Source: Strobilurus pachycystidiatus
Taxonomy: Eukaryota; Basidiomycota; Agaricomycetes; Agaricales; Physalacriaceae
Reading direction: 5' to 3'
Length of the DNA stretch: 64,000 bases
Assembly (NCBI GenBank): GCA_019915135.1
Contig: JAHLMK010000008.1
Span: 806,001 to 870,000, forward strand
Below the pieces are notes generated by a model. The model did not search any database. It had not been told where the DNA came from and was given only the letters and a program-made list of their open reading frames with translations. Below are positions 12,497 through 24,800 of this stretch, one piece after another. The translations under genes and the position numbers were made by a program. The first letter of the stretch is position 1, and each line of letters opens with the position of its first letter.

Positions 12497-13069
12497 CTAT
12501 AATGGTCGAGGGAAAGGATTCCATCTGTAGTTCCACCCAGACTTCGACGGCGTGTCTGTAGGTATCCTCATCTCCCGCGGGAAGAGGCCCCGTATACGCG
12601 TATCCAGCGCCTTCATCTCTGTCAACTTCATTGTTTTCGCGGCCTCCTCCTCCGCCGGCGTCCTCTGCCTAATGTCGTCCTTCTTGTTGGCCTCGTAGTA
12701 CAGATGAGGCTCAATCTCGGCCAGCTCCTCCATTGCGTCGCTCATGCACTTGAACTTCCGCGCCAGCTCTGCTTCCCTGGCTTTGCGTACATGGCGCCGG
12801 TGCAGGAGGAACGCACGGTCGATGGTTTCGTGGGCCTCTGGTGAAGGTATGGCGTACTGGAGGGCGCGCGCCGCGTCATGGCGCCAGCCTCCGGTAGGGC
12901 TGGGTTTGTTACGAAGATTGGAAGGGTAGAGGGCGCGTCGGATAGCATCCTTTTTGGGGTCGCTGGACTCTTCCGGACGGGCTTTGCCAGTCGCGTATCC
13001 TCTGACGGCGTTGGGCGCAAGGCATGAGCGCGCCGTGCGCCGTGTGCACGGTGCGAGTATCGTCGACAT
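12497..13069 (-). CDS. mitochondrial large-subunit ribosomal protein mL40 (yeast MRPL28 family)
   Basis: A single-exon frame of 190 codons starting at 13069. The N-terminus (MSTILAPCTRRTARS, then CLAPNAVRGYATGK) is a typical mitochondrial presequence, with an RGYATGK cleavage region. The mature part begins with KKDAIRRALYPSNL, close to the conserved start of the mL40/MRPL28 family. It continues with Arg/Glu-rich helices (FLLHRRHVRKAREAELARKF) and ends WNYRWNPFPRPL. The family is a component of the mitoribosomal large subunit. The neighbouring TPI gene is divergent, with its start 331 bp away. Confidence 0.8.
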   Translation of the reverse strand: MSTILAPCTRRTARSCLAPNAVRGYATGKARPEESSDPKKDAIRRALYPSNLRNKPSPTGGWRHDAARALQYAIPSPEAHETIDRAFLLHRRHVRKAREAELARKFKCMSDAMEELAEIEPHLYYEANKKDDIRQRTPAEEEAAKTMKLTEMKALDTRIRGLFPREMRIPTDTPSKSGWNYRWNPFPRPL

Positions 13070-13400
13070 TCTGGTCGGAGGGAGAAATTTGAGGGCGTCA
13101 CGCCTGGGTCACACAGAGAATCGGTCCGACATCCGACCGCATTCGAGTTGCGATCAAGATCTGCCCCAATGCTAAGCGCTACTCAAGGCCTAGAGTCTCA
13201 GCCAGAGTTGACGTTGGGCTGGCTAGCCATATCTACCTGTGGCGTAGCCGATATCTGCCGAGTAGAAAGGTCCCTCGGTTGTCAACTCCATGACGTTTGG
13301 GGCGCCGCCATTGGCCAATCGCGAACGCGATCGATACCGCGGTCTCCGTCCAGCGTAAATGCGGAATTAATGGGTCCCGGCTCTTCCTCTTACCACCACC
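13070..13400. promoter_or_regulatory. divergent promoter region, mL40 / TPI
   Basis: 331 bp separate the two start codons. A perfect dyad ATTGGCCAAT at 13310-13319 contains CCAAT boxes on both strands, about 82 bp upstream of the TPI start. CCAAT is the binding site of the HAP/NF-Y complex, which controls respiratory and glycolytic genes in fungi. The box is seen directly; its use is inferred. Confidence 0.4.
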
Positions 13401-14410
<1,010 letters not shown>

Positions 14411-14994
14411 ACCATGTGGTAAAGAAGTGTAACAACCGAATGTAAAACAAGATGATACAGAATACTCTAGAATGCGTCGCGCTTGTACTTTCCTCAGCGA
14501 ATGTCAATTCTTTCGCTTCTTCCTTGTGGGAATTGCCGAAGAGAGCCGTCCAGACAGAACCCGCGTATCGAATATAAGATTTCTAACATGGCAGATGTTT
14601 GGATGGCGCTCTATCATTGTGGCAAACTTGTCAGTCGCAGCACCACCACTCTGAATACAAGTTTGACGTCCTTCCCACCTCTCCCGCCAGCTTGGGTCCT
14701 GCTGCAGACGATCGATCTACTTGGTTCTTTTGCGGAGATCGCTGCGCGCTGTATCAGAGTCGGGATGCAAGATAACAACAGTACTTTTCGATTGTTCAAG
14801 TTGTAGCGTTGCCGCCTTTTCTGGCCACCGGCTCAAGATGCAGGTCGGCCGCGGCTCTAATGAGCAACTTCAAAACGAGGCATGCAGATCGTGTTGAAGA
14901 GGTGAAACAGCAAGTACAAGAACAGCAGTATAAGGGAACCGTAAGTCAGTTACCGAAGCAATAGAGTAGATTAAGAGCAAGCTGATCATGAGTA
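14411..14994. other. 3' regions between convergent genes
   Basis: Space between the TPI stop and the stop of the FCP1-like gene. It has several short open frames without recognisable domains. It is likely the two 3' untranslated regions; nothing else is visible. Confidence 0.5.
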
Positions 14995-17011
14995 TCACAC
15001 CCCCGGATCAGCAGTAATCCCAAGCGCACTCAACGCTTCTAGTCCACGTTGAGCCCAATGATCCATAGCAGCTGAATCTCCAAACCACGTTTGATGAGGT
15101 GTCAATTCGTCGTCTAGCAGGGTCGGTTCCTGGGTGAAGTTTTCTGACGAGAGATTGGTAGTAGGAAGAGGAGACGAGGGAACTGGCTGAGACGATGGGG
15201 GCAGTTCAACTTGTGCAGCGAGAGGAGACGATTTGGGTACGGGCTGAGAAGATGGAGGTAGAGATGTGACGGGTGAAACGAGGGAAGAATTGACAGACAG
15301 CTCGGCGGCGCGATCCGAGTCGACGAGTGTAGTGTCGCCTTCATCGGTAACGGGGGACGAACGGTGCTCAGCATCCCTGTGAACGCTCGAACTACCATCG
15401 ACCTTGTGACGCTTATTGTGTTCGTCTGCCGAGTCCTGCTCCCCTTCTTCTCGAGCCTTCGACCCAGCGTGTGTCAGCCCACCATTCCGCATCCACGCCG
15501 CAACATTACTCTCCGTCTTCAACGTGTCGAGGACACCAATCACCGCTAGCAACGTACGATCATACCCGTACTTTTTCTTGCCTTCCCGTTTCCGTTTTCT
15601 ACGTCGAAGTCTCTCTTCAACGAGATCTGCCTCGGTTAACGCTTCCGCGGCACCCTCTTTCTCATCTTGCACGGCATTCACCTGTCCAGCCTCCACCTCT
15701 TCTATGGGCTCGTCGCCGTGTGCCTCCTCAGTATCCTTCAGTGTCCCTTCTTCAGATACTCCAGCCTTGGCTTTCGCATCCTCGTGTTGCCGCGTAGCGA
15801 AGTCCTTTTGTCGCATTTCCCCAGTGTACTCGGTGATGCAGAGATGATTCCAGGGCTGTAATCGCGCTTTAAGAGGGGAGTCATCGAGAAGGAGTGTGCT
15901 TAGAGCTGAATGGACTGGAGGAGCTCCGGGTGCAGTATTGGGAGATGCGAGTTCAACTGAAGCAGGTGGTGGTGATGTTGGTGATAGCGAAGGTGCATCG
16001 GAGGGATTGTCCGGGCGAGCTTTAGATTTTGAGCATGCATAGAAGAGTCCTGGAATGTCATCATCTGAAAGCTCCATGTCAGAGTCATGCCCGGTGTTCG
16101 CAGGCATGGAATCTGGCGGCGGCGCATCTACAGGTGATGTTTCCGACTCGTGAAATCCAATCTTGGCCCATGGCTTGGCCAAGTTTTTGGTTGTCTGTGT
16201 TTTGCCGTCTACTTTCACGTCAGCCAAGACTTCAAATGGAATGATGCAACGTACGATATTCGTCTGCGCTTAGGCCAAGGGTGTCCCTGGCCCAGACAGC
16301 GACGAGGTGCGTTTTATCACTGTCGAACGCTTCCTCGACCATGACTTCCACATTATATGGCTTGGCGGAGCTCCACACCATTGTGTCGAGCCAAGTGCGC
16401 GTCTGTTTATGGAAGAGAAACTGTCGGAAGGCGGGCATGTATGGCCGCGGACGAGCTGCGCGATGCTGGAACGGCTGCCCGGTGGCCCGGACTTTGTACT
16501 TCTCACGATAGAGAAGCGTGCCGTTGAGATCGAGGATGAGCAGTTTCCGAGACGAGGAGGGGTCGGTGACGGGTGCGGATGGTTGGAGGGATAAGTCGAG
16601 GTATTCGGGCGATGGATCAGCGGGTATGGGAGTTAGAGCCCTCGTGGGAGCGTAGTGGTGGGTGGGCACAAAGTCGTCCTGAGGCGGGGGCGGAAAGTGA
16701 CCGTCGTTTCTCCGTCCGCGCCATTCTCGTTTCCGTGTACGTTTGTTGGGGTACCGGGGACCAGCCTGCTCATGTGGCAAAGACTGATAGGTGGAAGCAT
16801 CGTAGTGTGTATCGTGGGGAAAGAATCCGTTTGGATGATAGGGTCTGGAGGGGTCATAGTGGATGGAGGAGAGGGGATATTTTGAATCTAAGGTAGATTC
16901 AGAATAACGGTTTGACGGTACACGGTCGTCGTACGGATTGGAATGGCAAGTCGGAGTGTCCTGGTCAGACGCAGTACGGTACGACGTAGCATAGCTGTCG
17001 TCGTAGGCCAT
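14995..17011 (-). CDS. FCP1/NIF-homology HAD protein (CTD-phosphatase-like)
   Basis: Two exons join across a 43-bp intron at 16212-16254 (donor GTACGT, branch GCTGAC, acceptor AAAG), giving a protein of about 650 residues. The N-terminal ~145 residues are Tyr/Pro/Asp-rich and look disordered. The FCP1/NIF domain follows: motif I is LLILDLNGTLLYRE, then RPYMPAFRQFLF, VWSSAKPYNVEVM, and VWARDTLGLSADEY running into the second exon with KTQTTKNLAKPW. Later come PWNHLCITEY and a long Ser/Glu-rich region with a basic KRKREGKKKYGYD stretch and ...SNVAAWMRNGGL. Related fungal proteins are annotated as small CTD phosphatases, probably nuclear. Motif I reads DLNGT, with Asn where active members have the second Asp, so catalysis is doubtful. 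Confidence 0.75.
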
Positions 17012-17348
17012 CGTGGGCGGAAGAAAGCTTGTATTTGCTGGTATTTGCGCAATTCGTTTCTTTCATCGCGCCGGATATTTCGGGGACGAATCGGTTTACA
17101 TAGCACTGACTGTGGCAAACGCGTCTTCGAAGGGAAGTTGATGTGGCCTATCATTTTCGACTCGCATCAATCCTGTGCTAATTCAACCATAGCGCGCGAT
17201 GATAGTGCATTTGCCAACGTTATGCCATAAATATACGAGCATCAAGAACTAGTACTGCAGTCGATGTCAAGGGGTGTAGTTTGCAGTAGTATACAAGAGT
17301 GCGGGGATTGAGATGGCTGAAGTTGCAGTCAACACGTAGCCCGAGAAA
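17012..17348. other. intergenic region
   Basis: Upstream of the FCP1-like gene and downstream of the minus-strand gene fragment at 17349. Nothing recognisable is seen; it should contain the FCP1-like promoter and the 3' region of the fragment. Confidence 0.45.
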
Positions 17349-17941
17349 TTAGAGAGAAAACCACTCGCCACGCAGGGATGGAATCTGGATCAAACGATTG
17401 TGAATGTACTTATCGCAAATGAGCTACACTGGTTTAGTGAGCTAGGGAGACAATTTCACCAAATGAACGTGACGACACTAAGCAAACTGACCTCATCGTA
17501 GAAGTCGTGGAAGAGGCTTTCTGCCCGCATTTCTGGGGATGGCCAAAGGGTGGCACACAACCGGGTGGGGAACCAGGCTTGACAAATGGCCCACCAATGG
17601 GCGTATGCACTGCAGGCTATGATTCAATTTGGAGTGGAACAACAGTTGAAGGGATTGACTGACCGTTGTACGCGAGCATCATATTTGAGATACATAGCCC
17701 TCGACACTGTGTGACACCGAATTCTATGGTCAAATCTTTCAAGAGGAGCCACCCTCGCTTTGTATATAGACAAGGGAGTACATCTCTTGTAAATAGCCCC
17801 GACGAGACTGATCATCAAGCATAGAATCTTCATGACTGACACGTCAAAGACAAAGTTGATGGATAGCATGTCCGGGGAAATGGGGGGCGGGCGGGGGCGG
17901 GCAGTGACACATATACAAGTAAATATATGTCTGGAAAGCAA
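17349..17941 (-). CDS. 3' part of an unrecognised gene, 5' end missing or unresolved
   Basis: Three exons splice into one continuous frame. The first includes MKILCLMISLVGAIYKR and SIYKARVAPLERFDHRIR. It joins through an intron with a GTCAGT donor and CTGCAG acceptor to AYAHWWAICQAWFPTRL and EMRAESLFHDFYDE. A second GTCAGT...GTGTAG intron leads to LICDKYIHNRLIQIPSLRG and a stop at 17349-17351. The clean splice sites and codon continuity argue for a real gene. One hydrophobic helix and aromatic-rich segments suggest a membrane protein. I do not recognise the family. Going upstream, all frames close by about 18000-18030, close to the Helitron end, so the gene may be truncated by that element or continue through small exons I cannot place. 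Confidence 0.45.
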
Positions 17942-18744
17942 GACAGATCTGAGATATGAGCTTAACTAGTCAATGAAGCACGATACTCACCAAGCGACGA
18001 AGGGATCAGCTATCGAAATTCAACCCAAAATAGAATCCTATCGTATCACTAGGTGCCTGCGCCAGGATTGTCGCATATTTGCCGGAGTTCCAGGGCTCCA
18101 GTGTCTATAGACGCGTGCTTTAACTCTGCAGAGTGGGAGGCTCTGGAAGCTGGCACTGGAAAGACGGTGCAGGGAGCAGAGGCCCCTGGAAACGCTTTCT
18201 CACGGACCCCAAACGCAGCGCTGATCAGGGTAGGTAATAAACTTGATCAAGCGCTTAGCGCGCGCTTACTATCAGCGCTGACAGCTCCCGGCTGTTCCTG
18301 GTGGGACCGTGCCGCGACTAATGAGGACTACAGATGACTAATAGAGGGCTACCCGGTTTCCTGCAGCCCTGCACCCTGTGTTTGTGACGTGAACCATGGA
18401 CCATAGTAGTAGTAGTTGCCAGTCCCACTCCAGAGGTTGACATGTACATTCCCAACTTGGAGGTCTGTCCTCAGGTCAAGTGTTAAAGAAGCAAGTCTTT
18501 GAAAAACAGACTAAGTATCTTACATTTACAATGGAGTATTTACATGACATATTTGATTATGTACTTCAGGACACCTGGACAAAAACATGCAAGAGACATG
18601 TCAGCATTGGGCCTATTTGTCTGTAGCAAGGGAACATGAGGCAACAACTAGAGAGCGGTGTAAGAGATAGTGTATTGAAAATCATGGTGGGCCATCGCAA
18701 GCGTGGCATATCCGGGGCAAATTCAATTTTATTAGCATTTTCTT

Positions 18745-19350
18745 TTATTCTACTTTGCAGTATATAGCATAATATAGAGATCCATTGAATGATACTTGTG
18801 ATAAAGTATCTACTAACTCATCAAATGAACCCTCAAGCTTTGCATATCGATCTACTATACCATCATAGAACCAAACCTTATTTTGATCATCTATCCAGCG
18901 TCCTACAAAGTGACCAGCAGGTCCAGGAATATGATACAGCAACCCTCTCAATCTATACTTAACATGCATATCATTTATATCTGTATCAAGTGTTAGATTG
19001 AGATTCAATGTTGGTTGTCCAAGCATATTAAATATCAACATTTCCATTGGTTGAATGAATGCATGAATTCGTTCAGCTGAAGCTTGACATAACTGACAGA
19101 TATATGCGGGAGGCGTTGTAAGTTGTGCATCAATAAATGACTGAATATCCCAGTATGCATCATGTCTATTAATCATAAATGTATTAATATTCTTATCACG
19201 ACCAATTGAGATATGATTTTCATCACTAGTACATATAAAGTAAATTGTAACTGTGTTATTTTCATATATAATCATTTGTGAAATAACATCATCCAAAAAA
19301 CATACACGACCACTTTGAAATAAATTAGGCTGCTTGGCAATTAATAATGT
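18745..19350 (-). pseudogene. Helitron protein, C-terminal piece (second half of USP-like domain)
   Basis: About 200 codons at the 3' end of the Helitron coding region, ending at a stop at 18745. The piece carries the second half of a ubiquitin-specific-protease-like fold: YHIPGPAGHFVGRWI followed by VWFYDG is the His box (Gly-His-Phe/Tyr-Val-...-Trp-x-x-x-Asp) of peptidase family C19. It is in frame with the larger piece when the LTR insertion and one copy of the AATGT duplication are removed. No stop lies between the junction and the C-terminus. It has no start of its own and is probably not expressed separately. Confidence 0.75.
19346..19350. repeat. target-site duplication AATGT (left)
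   Basis: Five bases directly before the LTR start at 19351, repeated at 33922-33926 after the right LTR. Five bp is the usual Ty3/gypsy duplication. Removing the insertion and one copy restores the Helitron reading frame. Confidence 0.95.
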
Positions 19351-19652
19351 TGTAAGCGCGTTACGCGACTTACGGTTATGGGCATGGCATGTGGCGTGGA
19401 TGTTTGGCAGGGTTTGGCACGGAGGCCTCTTCGGTTACCTTTCTCGGGACACTCTCTTTATCTCTTACTCCCCACTTTCCCCCCCTTCTTCGTCGACGTA
19501 CACGCGTATTTCGACATCTACTTTACCCCTCTTGCTACCTCTACATATCGCTCGGGAACTCAGTCGTATCTTGTTCACTCGGTGTGATTTCGTGAGTCTC
19601 CCACATCGCTTCTCAGTGTTTGGTGTCGTGCGTAGTGCGCGACGTCTTTCCA
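19351..19652 (+). repeat. 5' LTR of outer gypsy copy
   Basis: 302 bp, starting TGTAAGCGCG and ending CTTTCCA. By eye it is identical to the right LTR of the outer copy at 33620-33921, so the insertion is young. Confidence 0.95.
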
Positions 19653-19678
19653 CTTTTTTTTGAACAATCATACGACTG
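19561..19678 (+). promoter_or_regulatory. putative self-priming pair, outer copy
   Basis: No tRNA primer site (TGG...) follows the 5' LTR. Instead TGAACAATCATACGACTG at 19661-19678, eight bases after the LTR, is complementary to CAGTCGTATCTTGTTCA inside the LTR at 19561-19577: 9 plus 7 paired bases with a one/two-base internal loop. Tf1/sushi-type chromoviruses prime reverse transcription with the 5' end of their own RNA. A transcript starting near 19561 could do so here. Pairing is seen directly; the mechanism is inferred. Confidence 0.6.
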
Positions 19679-19974
19679 TCCCCTCCCAATATCCTTCCCG
19701 CATTCTCGCTCTTATTGCTACGACCCCACGTTCCTTGGAACGAGATCAATTTGATTTTTCCCCACATCGCGATCTCGACGCGACAGCGCCCGCGACCCTT
19801 ACCCGCCTAATTTGAATTTGCCCCATAAATACGCTACACGCCTTTTGAGCCGCTTTTGCTAACGCTACCGCTACAGCGCTACGACGAGTCTCTTCCCAAG
19901 ACCCGATATTTAGAAGAAGAATAACGCTACCAAAGTCGCTCCCGTTAGTCGCTACCACTTGCTCATTTGCTAAA

Positions 19975-21531
19975 ATGTTTGGGCTTATCGAGAAGGCAGT
20001 GAACCTTGCCAAAACGTCGTTCGCACCGCCCAGACCTTTGGCGACGAACGCTGACGGTACCAGAACTCGCGCTCCCAACACGAGATCCCGCGGTTCAGCC
20101 CACTCAGTGCAAGCTACGCCCGCTACATCTCCTTCGGGCCCACCAGTTGCCAGGACTATCATCCCTTCTCCACGCTCTGCCGCCGTTCCTCCTACAAACG
20201 TACCAGTTGTCACGCTAGAGGCTCCCTCGAGCCATAACTCAGACGAAGAGCCAGACACAGACACTCCCAGCTCCCCAGAAGCACCATCATCTTCATCCTC
20301 TTCTGCCTCGCCTTCCTCGTCAAACAGCTCAAGCTCCAGCGAGGACGAAATGCCGAATGCTACCGACGCGCCGTTAATTCCGGGCAGCTCAAAGAGCCCA
20401 CCCATCATCAACGACATCCCGCGCGCTCAACTTACGAGTGACTTCTTCAACCGCTACCAAAAGTTCGCCCTTGGCTGGGAGAAGAACTACTACAAGGCGA
20501 CAACCACTGGCGCTACCGTTATTAGTGTCCTTTCGGAAGGCATCCGTCAGAACGAATTGTCGGCTTATTACCAGTCCGACTCCGACGAGCTTGACAATCT
20601 GACGGTCCCCGAGTTCCTGACGCGTCTTCGCGCTCGTATCCATGGCCAAGAGTGGCAGAGCAAGGTCAAGAAGACCGCCCGCTTGCGTGTGCAGGCTACC
20701 GATCTCTCCGAGGACGTGCAGACCTTTTTTGAGGCGTCTATGGGTGCTTACAAGACTCTCGAAGGTTCGAAGAACGCTCTCGCTCCTGCTGAACAGGCAG
20801 ACATTCTCGAGAACGGTATACTGCCGCTGATCAAGGCGGATCTCGCGCCGGGCGCGAAGGTGATCCTCGACGCGATTCGCGACGGGAAGGCCGACACCAA
20901 AACGCAGACGTTCTATACGTGGAAGAACCTTGTCATTGAGGCGGAATCCAGCGCTCGCCTCCGTGGCCTGCGCTACATATACGAAATCCCCGGTCGTACT
21001 GCTCAACAATCTGCTGCTTCTTCTGCTCCTTCCGCCGCCCCTCTTCCTTCCTCGAATGCTCAGTACCCCCGCTCTCAACAACAACGCCCCGCGTTTGCTA
21101 CAGTAGCCGCTGTCGGTTCTGGTGTCCCATTCCAGATTCCGTACGCTGATAGATGGATGCTTCGCCTATTTGGTGGTTGCTTCCGCTGCCTCCTCCCGAA
21201 TCAGCATCACACGGCGCGTATGGAAGTCTGCCAGCCGCCTACTGTTCTACCAGGCAGCCCTGATTATGAGTCGCGCAGCCTAGAATGGTGTAACGCTTTC
21301 GGACACGCGCATCCCCAAGGTTTCGAGAACAGAGTTGACGGTTACTCGTCAGGAAGACCTCGCCCTCCAACCATTTTGACACCTGCGGACATCGCTAATG
21401 TCATCGCACAGCTCGCCAGCGAAGGGAAACAGAACACGGTTCCCAACGAATTGTGGAAAGACGTCGCGCACTACGCACGACACCAAACACTGAGAAGCGA
21501 TGTGGGAGACTCACGAAATCACACCGAGTGA
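19975..21531 (+). pseudogene. outer gypsy copy, Gag part, truncated
   Basis: Begins MFGLIEKAVNLAKTSFAPPR and matches the inner copy's first ~492 codons with few changes (for example Leu for Ser in KKTAR-L-RVQ). Element sequence stops at 21452 within ...NTVPNE. After that the frame runs by chance through the inverted LTR and ends at 21531, adding about 27 unrelated residues. The N-terminal part is a Ser/Pro-rich leader, followed by helical capsid-like sequence and a degenerate zinc-knuckle-like CFRCLLPNQHHTARMEVC. The capsid part could still be made, but without protease or polymerase. Confidence 0.85.
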
Positions 21532-21755
21532 ACAAGATACGACTGAGTTCCCGAGCGATATGTAGAGGTAGCAAGAGGGGTAAAGTAGATGTCGAAATAC
21601 GCGTGTACGTCGACGAAGAAGGGGGGGAAAGTGGGGAGTAAGAGATAAAGAGAGTGTCCCGAGAAAGGTAACCAAAGAGGCCTCCGTGCCAAACCCTGCC
21701 AAACATCCACGCCACATGCCATGCCCATAACCGTAAGTCGCGTAACGCGCTTACA
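21454..21755 (-). repeat. 3' LTR of inner gypsy copy
   Basis: 302 bp in reverse orientation. It differs from the other three LTRs by one base seen by eye (CCAAAGAGG instead of CCGAAGAGG near 21671). On its left, one extra G (C on the element strand) precedes the outer gag sequence, and no target duplication is present. Confidence 0.95.
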
Positions 21756-21820
21756 CTCCTCCCCATCCACCTAGACGAGATCCCCGGATAACCTGTAAAA
21801 GAAATACATCAAAAACGAAA

Positions 21821-24800
21821 TTAGCACTCGCGCGATTTCAGCCAAGTATCCAGCGCTTCACAGTCCTCTAGTTCTTGAGAGGGTAGCCATAAGTCAAACT
21901 CAGGGCCGTAGCCATGCCAGCGAACTAGGTATTGACGTCCACGACCACGCCGGCGTTCGTCCAAGATGCGATCAACAAAGTACTCGGACATTCCCGAGTC
22001 GGTAACCACCGGTCCAGGCTTTGGATGTTCGCGGCTAGGAAAAAGTACAGCGTCGTTGGCTACGAAAGGCGACAATTCGGAGATGTGAAAGGTCGAGAAT
22101 TTGCGCGAATTTGGAAGATCCAGCGTGTAAGAAGACAAGTGTGGGTTGCAGCCAGTTACGGTGTAAGGGCCATCGTTCCGCGGCATAAACTTAGCTACTC
22201 TGCCTTTTTGTCCGTTGACATAATCTCTCCGGCGGAACACTGTTGTGAGCCACACCTTATCCCCTACGGTTATCTCGAAATCAGGCCTCCGCTTACGGTT
22301 AGCGTGGTGGGCTTGAACTACCTTAGCCGCAGTAAGATTATCTTTAGCCTCTTCAGTGTCATGAAGTATGCGCTCAATCAACTCAGCAGCCTTGATATCC
22401 TCGGCAACCGTAGATTGTCTAGGCACGAGAGTAGGAATGACACGAGGCGACCGTCCAAGCCGTAACTGAAAACCGGAAAACCCAGTGGACGCGTTCACGG
22501 TATTCATTATCTGGAAGCGAATGATGGGTAGAGCTTTCACCCAGCCGAGCTGCTGACGGTCTACGTGGTAGCGAATGGCCTGATTGACCGTTTTGTTAGA
22601 TCGTTCAGACAGTCCATCCGTCTGAGGATGGAAAGATGAGGACATCGCCAGTCGGACCCCCGTTAAGCGATGGAGCTCCTTCCAGAAACGTGAGACGAAG
22701 AGCTTGTCGCGATCAGAGAAAATCTCCTCAGGGAGACCGTTTTCGCAGTACCAATGCTGGAAAAAGAGTGCAGCGAAACCCTCTGCAGTGACATTAACAG
22801 TGGTGGGTATAATTCGGACATCAGAGCCCAAGCGGTCGGTGATCGTAGCAATGCAGTCGAACCCTTCGTCTTTAGGCAGAGGCCCAATGAAATCCATCGC
22901 AATACTTGAACCACGAGAATCGGGAATCGGTAATGGGTGCAGAGGACCGAACTTAGCATGTGTAGCAGATTTATTCCTCTGGCAATCCTCACAACCAGGA
23001 ATATAGGCGACTTCCAGATCACGGCGCATATTTGGCCAATAGTACGAGTCACGGAGCGCAGCGTACGCCTTGTCAGCGCCGAAGTGACCGAGCGAGTCAT
23101 GAGCAAGGCGAAACAATTGTTCACGGACATCTCCAACCCGCGGGATCAGGAGGCGGTCACCGATATACCAGAGTCCGTTGACCTCGCGAACCGAGGGCAG
23201 GATCCTCTGACCGGAGCGGAACTTCAGGCAGAAAGGATCAGTAGCATATCCGTCCTTAATCTGAGCGAGAATACGAGCATCAGCCGAGATTTGGAGCGAA
23301 GAATAAACAGTAGCGACGGGGTGCTGTTGTAGCCAAGCCTGCCAACAGGGCACCTCGTCTGGGTCATAATCATCGACAACCTCGTCGTCAGCGGGTAGTC
23401 GTGACAGAGCGTCCGCCACAGTATTATCTTCTCCGCGAATATAACGGATCACCATGTCATACTGAGCGAGTTCCTCGAGCCAACGGGCCTGCCTACGCGA
23501 CAAGTCCTTCTGAGTATTGAAATTTTCCAGAGTCCGATGATCAGTGTACACGACAAAAGATTCGCCGAGCAGATCAGCACGGAACTTCTTCAAAGCCCGA
23601 ATGACAGCTAGCAACTCCTTTTCATGAATAGGATAGTTCTTTTGAGCGCCCTTCAGCTGCATGGAGTCATACGCCACAGGGCGAGCGGTTTCCCAAGTAG
23701 GACCCCAAGAAAGTACAGCGCCGGTGCGCCACTCACTGGCGTCACATGTGACAAATATCTTGTTGTCCTCCGGGAAGGCATGGTCGATCACGGTCAAGCA
23801 ATCAGCGGATAAAACGAGCTTTTTAATAGAGTCAAAAGCAAATTGATGGTCGTCGTTCCAGAGAGGGAATTGGTAATCCTTAAGAGAAGTTAAAGGAGTC
23901 AAAAAGCGAGTGTGTTCGGCGAGATTTGGAAGAAAAGCAGCGAGGTAGCGAACAAGGCCCAGGAAAGCGCTGACTTCACCAGGTGACTTAGGAGTCGGCC
24001 AGTCCTTTATACGAATGATCTTGGAATTATCGGGCTCAATGCCGCGACGAGAAATACGATGTCCGAGGAAAGAGATCTCGTACTTGAAGAATTCACACTT
24101 CTTCGGGTTACAGAACAGCTTGTCCTGTCGTAGCGCTTCGAGTATCAGGCGTACATGGTGAGCATGTTCCTCCACCGAGTTGGACCAAATAATGATATCG
24201 TCCAGATAGATATGGCAAAACTTGCCGAGGTAAGGGCGCAGCGCTTCGTTGACCCGCCGTTGATGGACGGAAGGCGAATTCTTCATGCCCTGGGGCATGA
24301 CCATGAATTCGTACAGACCAAAAGGTGTGTTCACGGCAGTGTAGGGAATACTATCGGGATGCATTTTGGTATGAAAGAAACTATCTGTCATGTCAATCTT
24401 GCCCCAGATTTGTCCCGTAGCAGCATCGGCTAGAATGTCGTCAACACGAGGGAGAGGGTAGCGGTCCGTCTTAATGTTTGCATTTAGCTGGCGATAATCA
24501 TTAACCCAGCGAGGTAAGGCTTTTGGGTCGGCCTTTGGCACAAGGAAGGCGGGAGAAGCGAACTCGGATGACAAAGGGCGGATACGACCCGCGTCTAGAT
24601 GTTGGTCTATGAGAATGCGCCACGCCTCTCGGAATTTCCTGGGGCAAGGATAAGAGCGGGAAGCAATTGTCTTTTCAGCGTTGATGAGATCGACCTTGCA
24701 AGTGATCTTGTCAGGCATCTCATCTATGTGTGGCAGCGGCGTGAAGACGTCCTTGAACTCCTCTTTGATCTCATCACTGAGACGGCGGAGTTCCTCAGCA

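Noticed and set aside
18053..18337. 94-codon plus-strand frame beside the Helitron end
   Set aside because: No domain, odd composition and overlap with candidate Helitron terminus sequences.
19334..19663. Open frames of 68-121 codons inside each LTR
   Set aside because: They recur only because the LTR is repeated four times, overlap in three frames, and have no family resemblance or start context.
21430..21531. Apparent C-terminal end of the outer Gag frame (about 27 codons)
   Set aside because: These codons come from the inverted LTR of the inner copy and are not part of the Gag protein.
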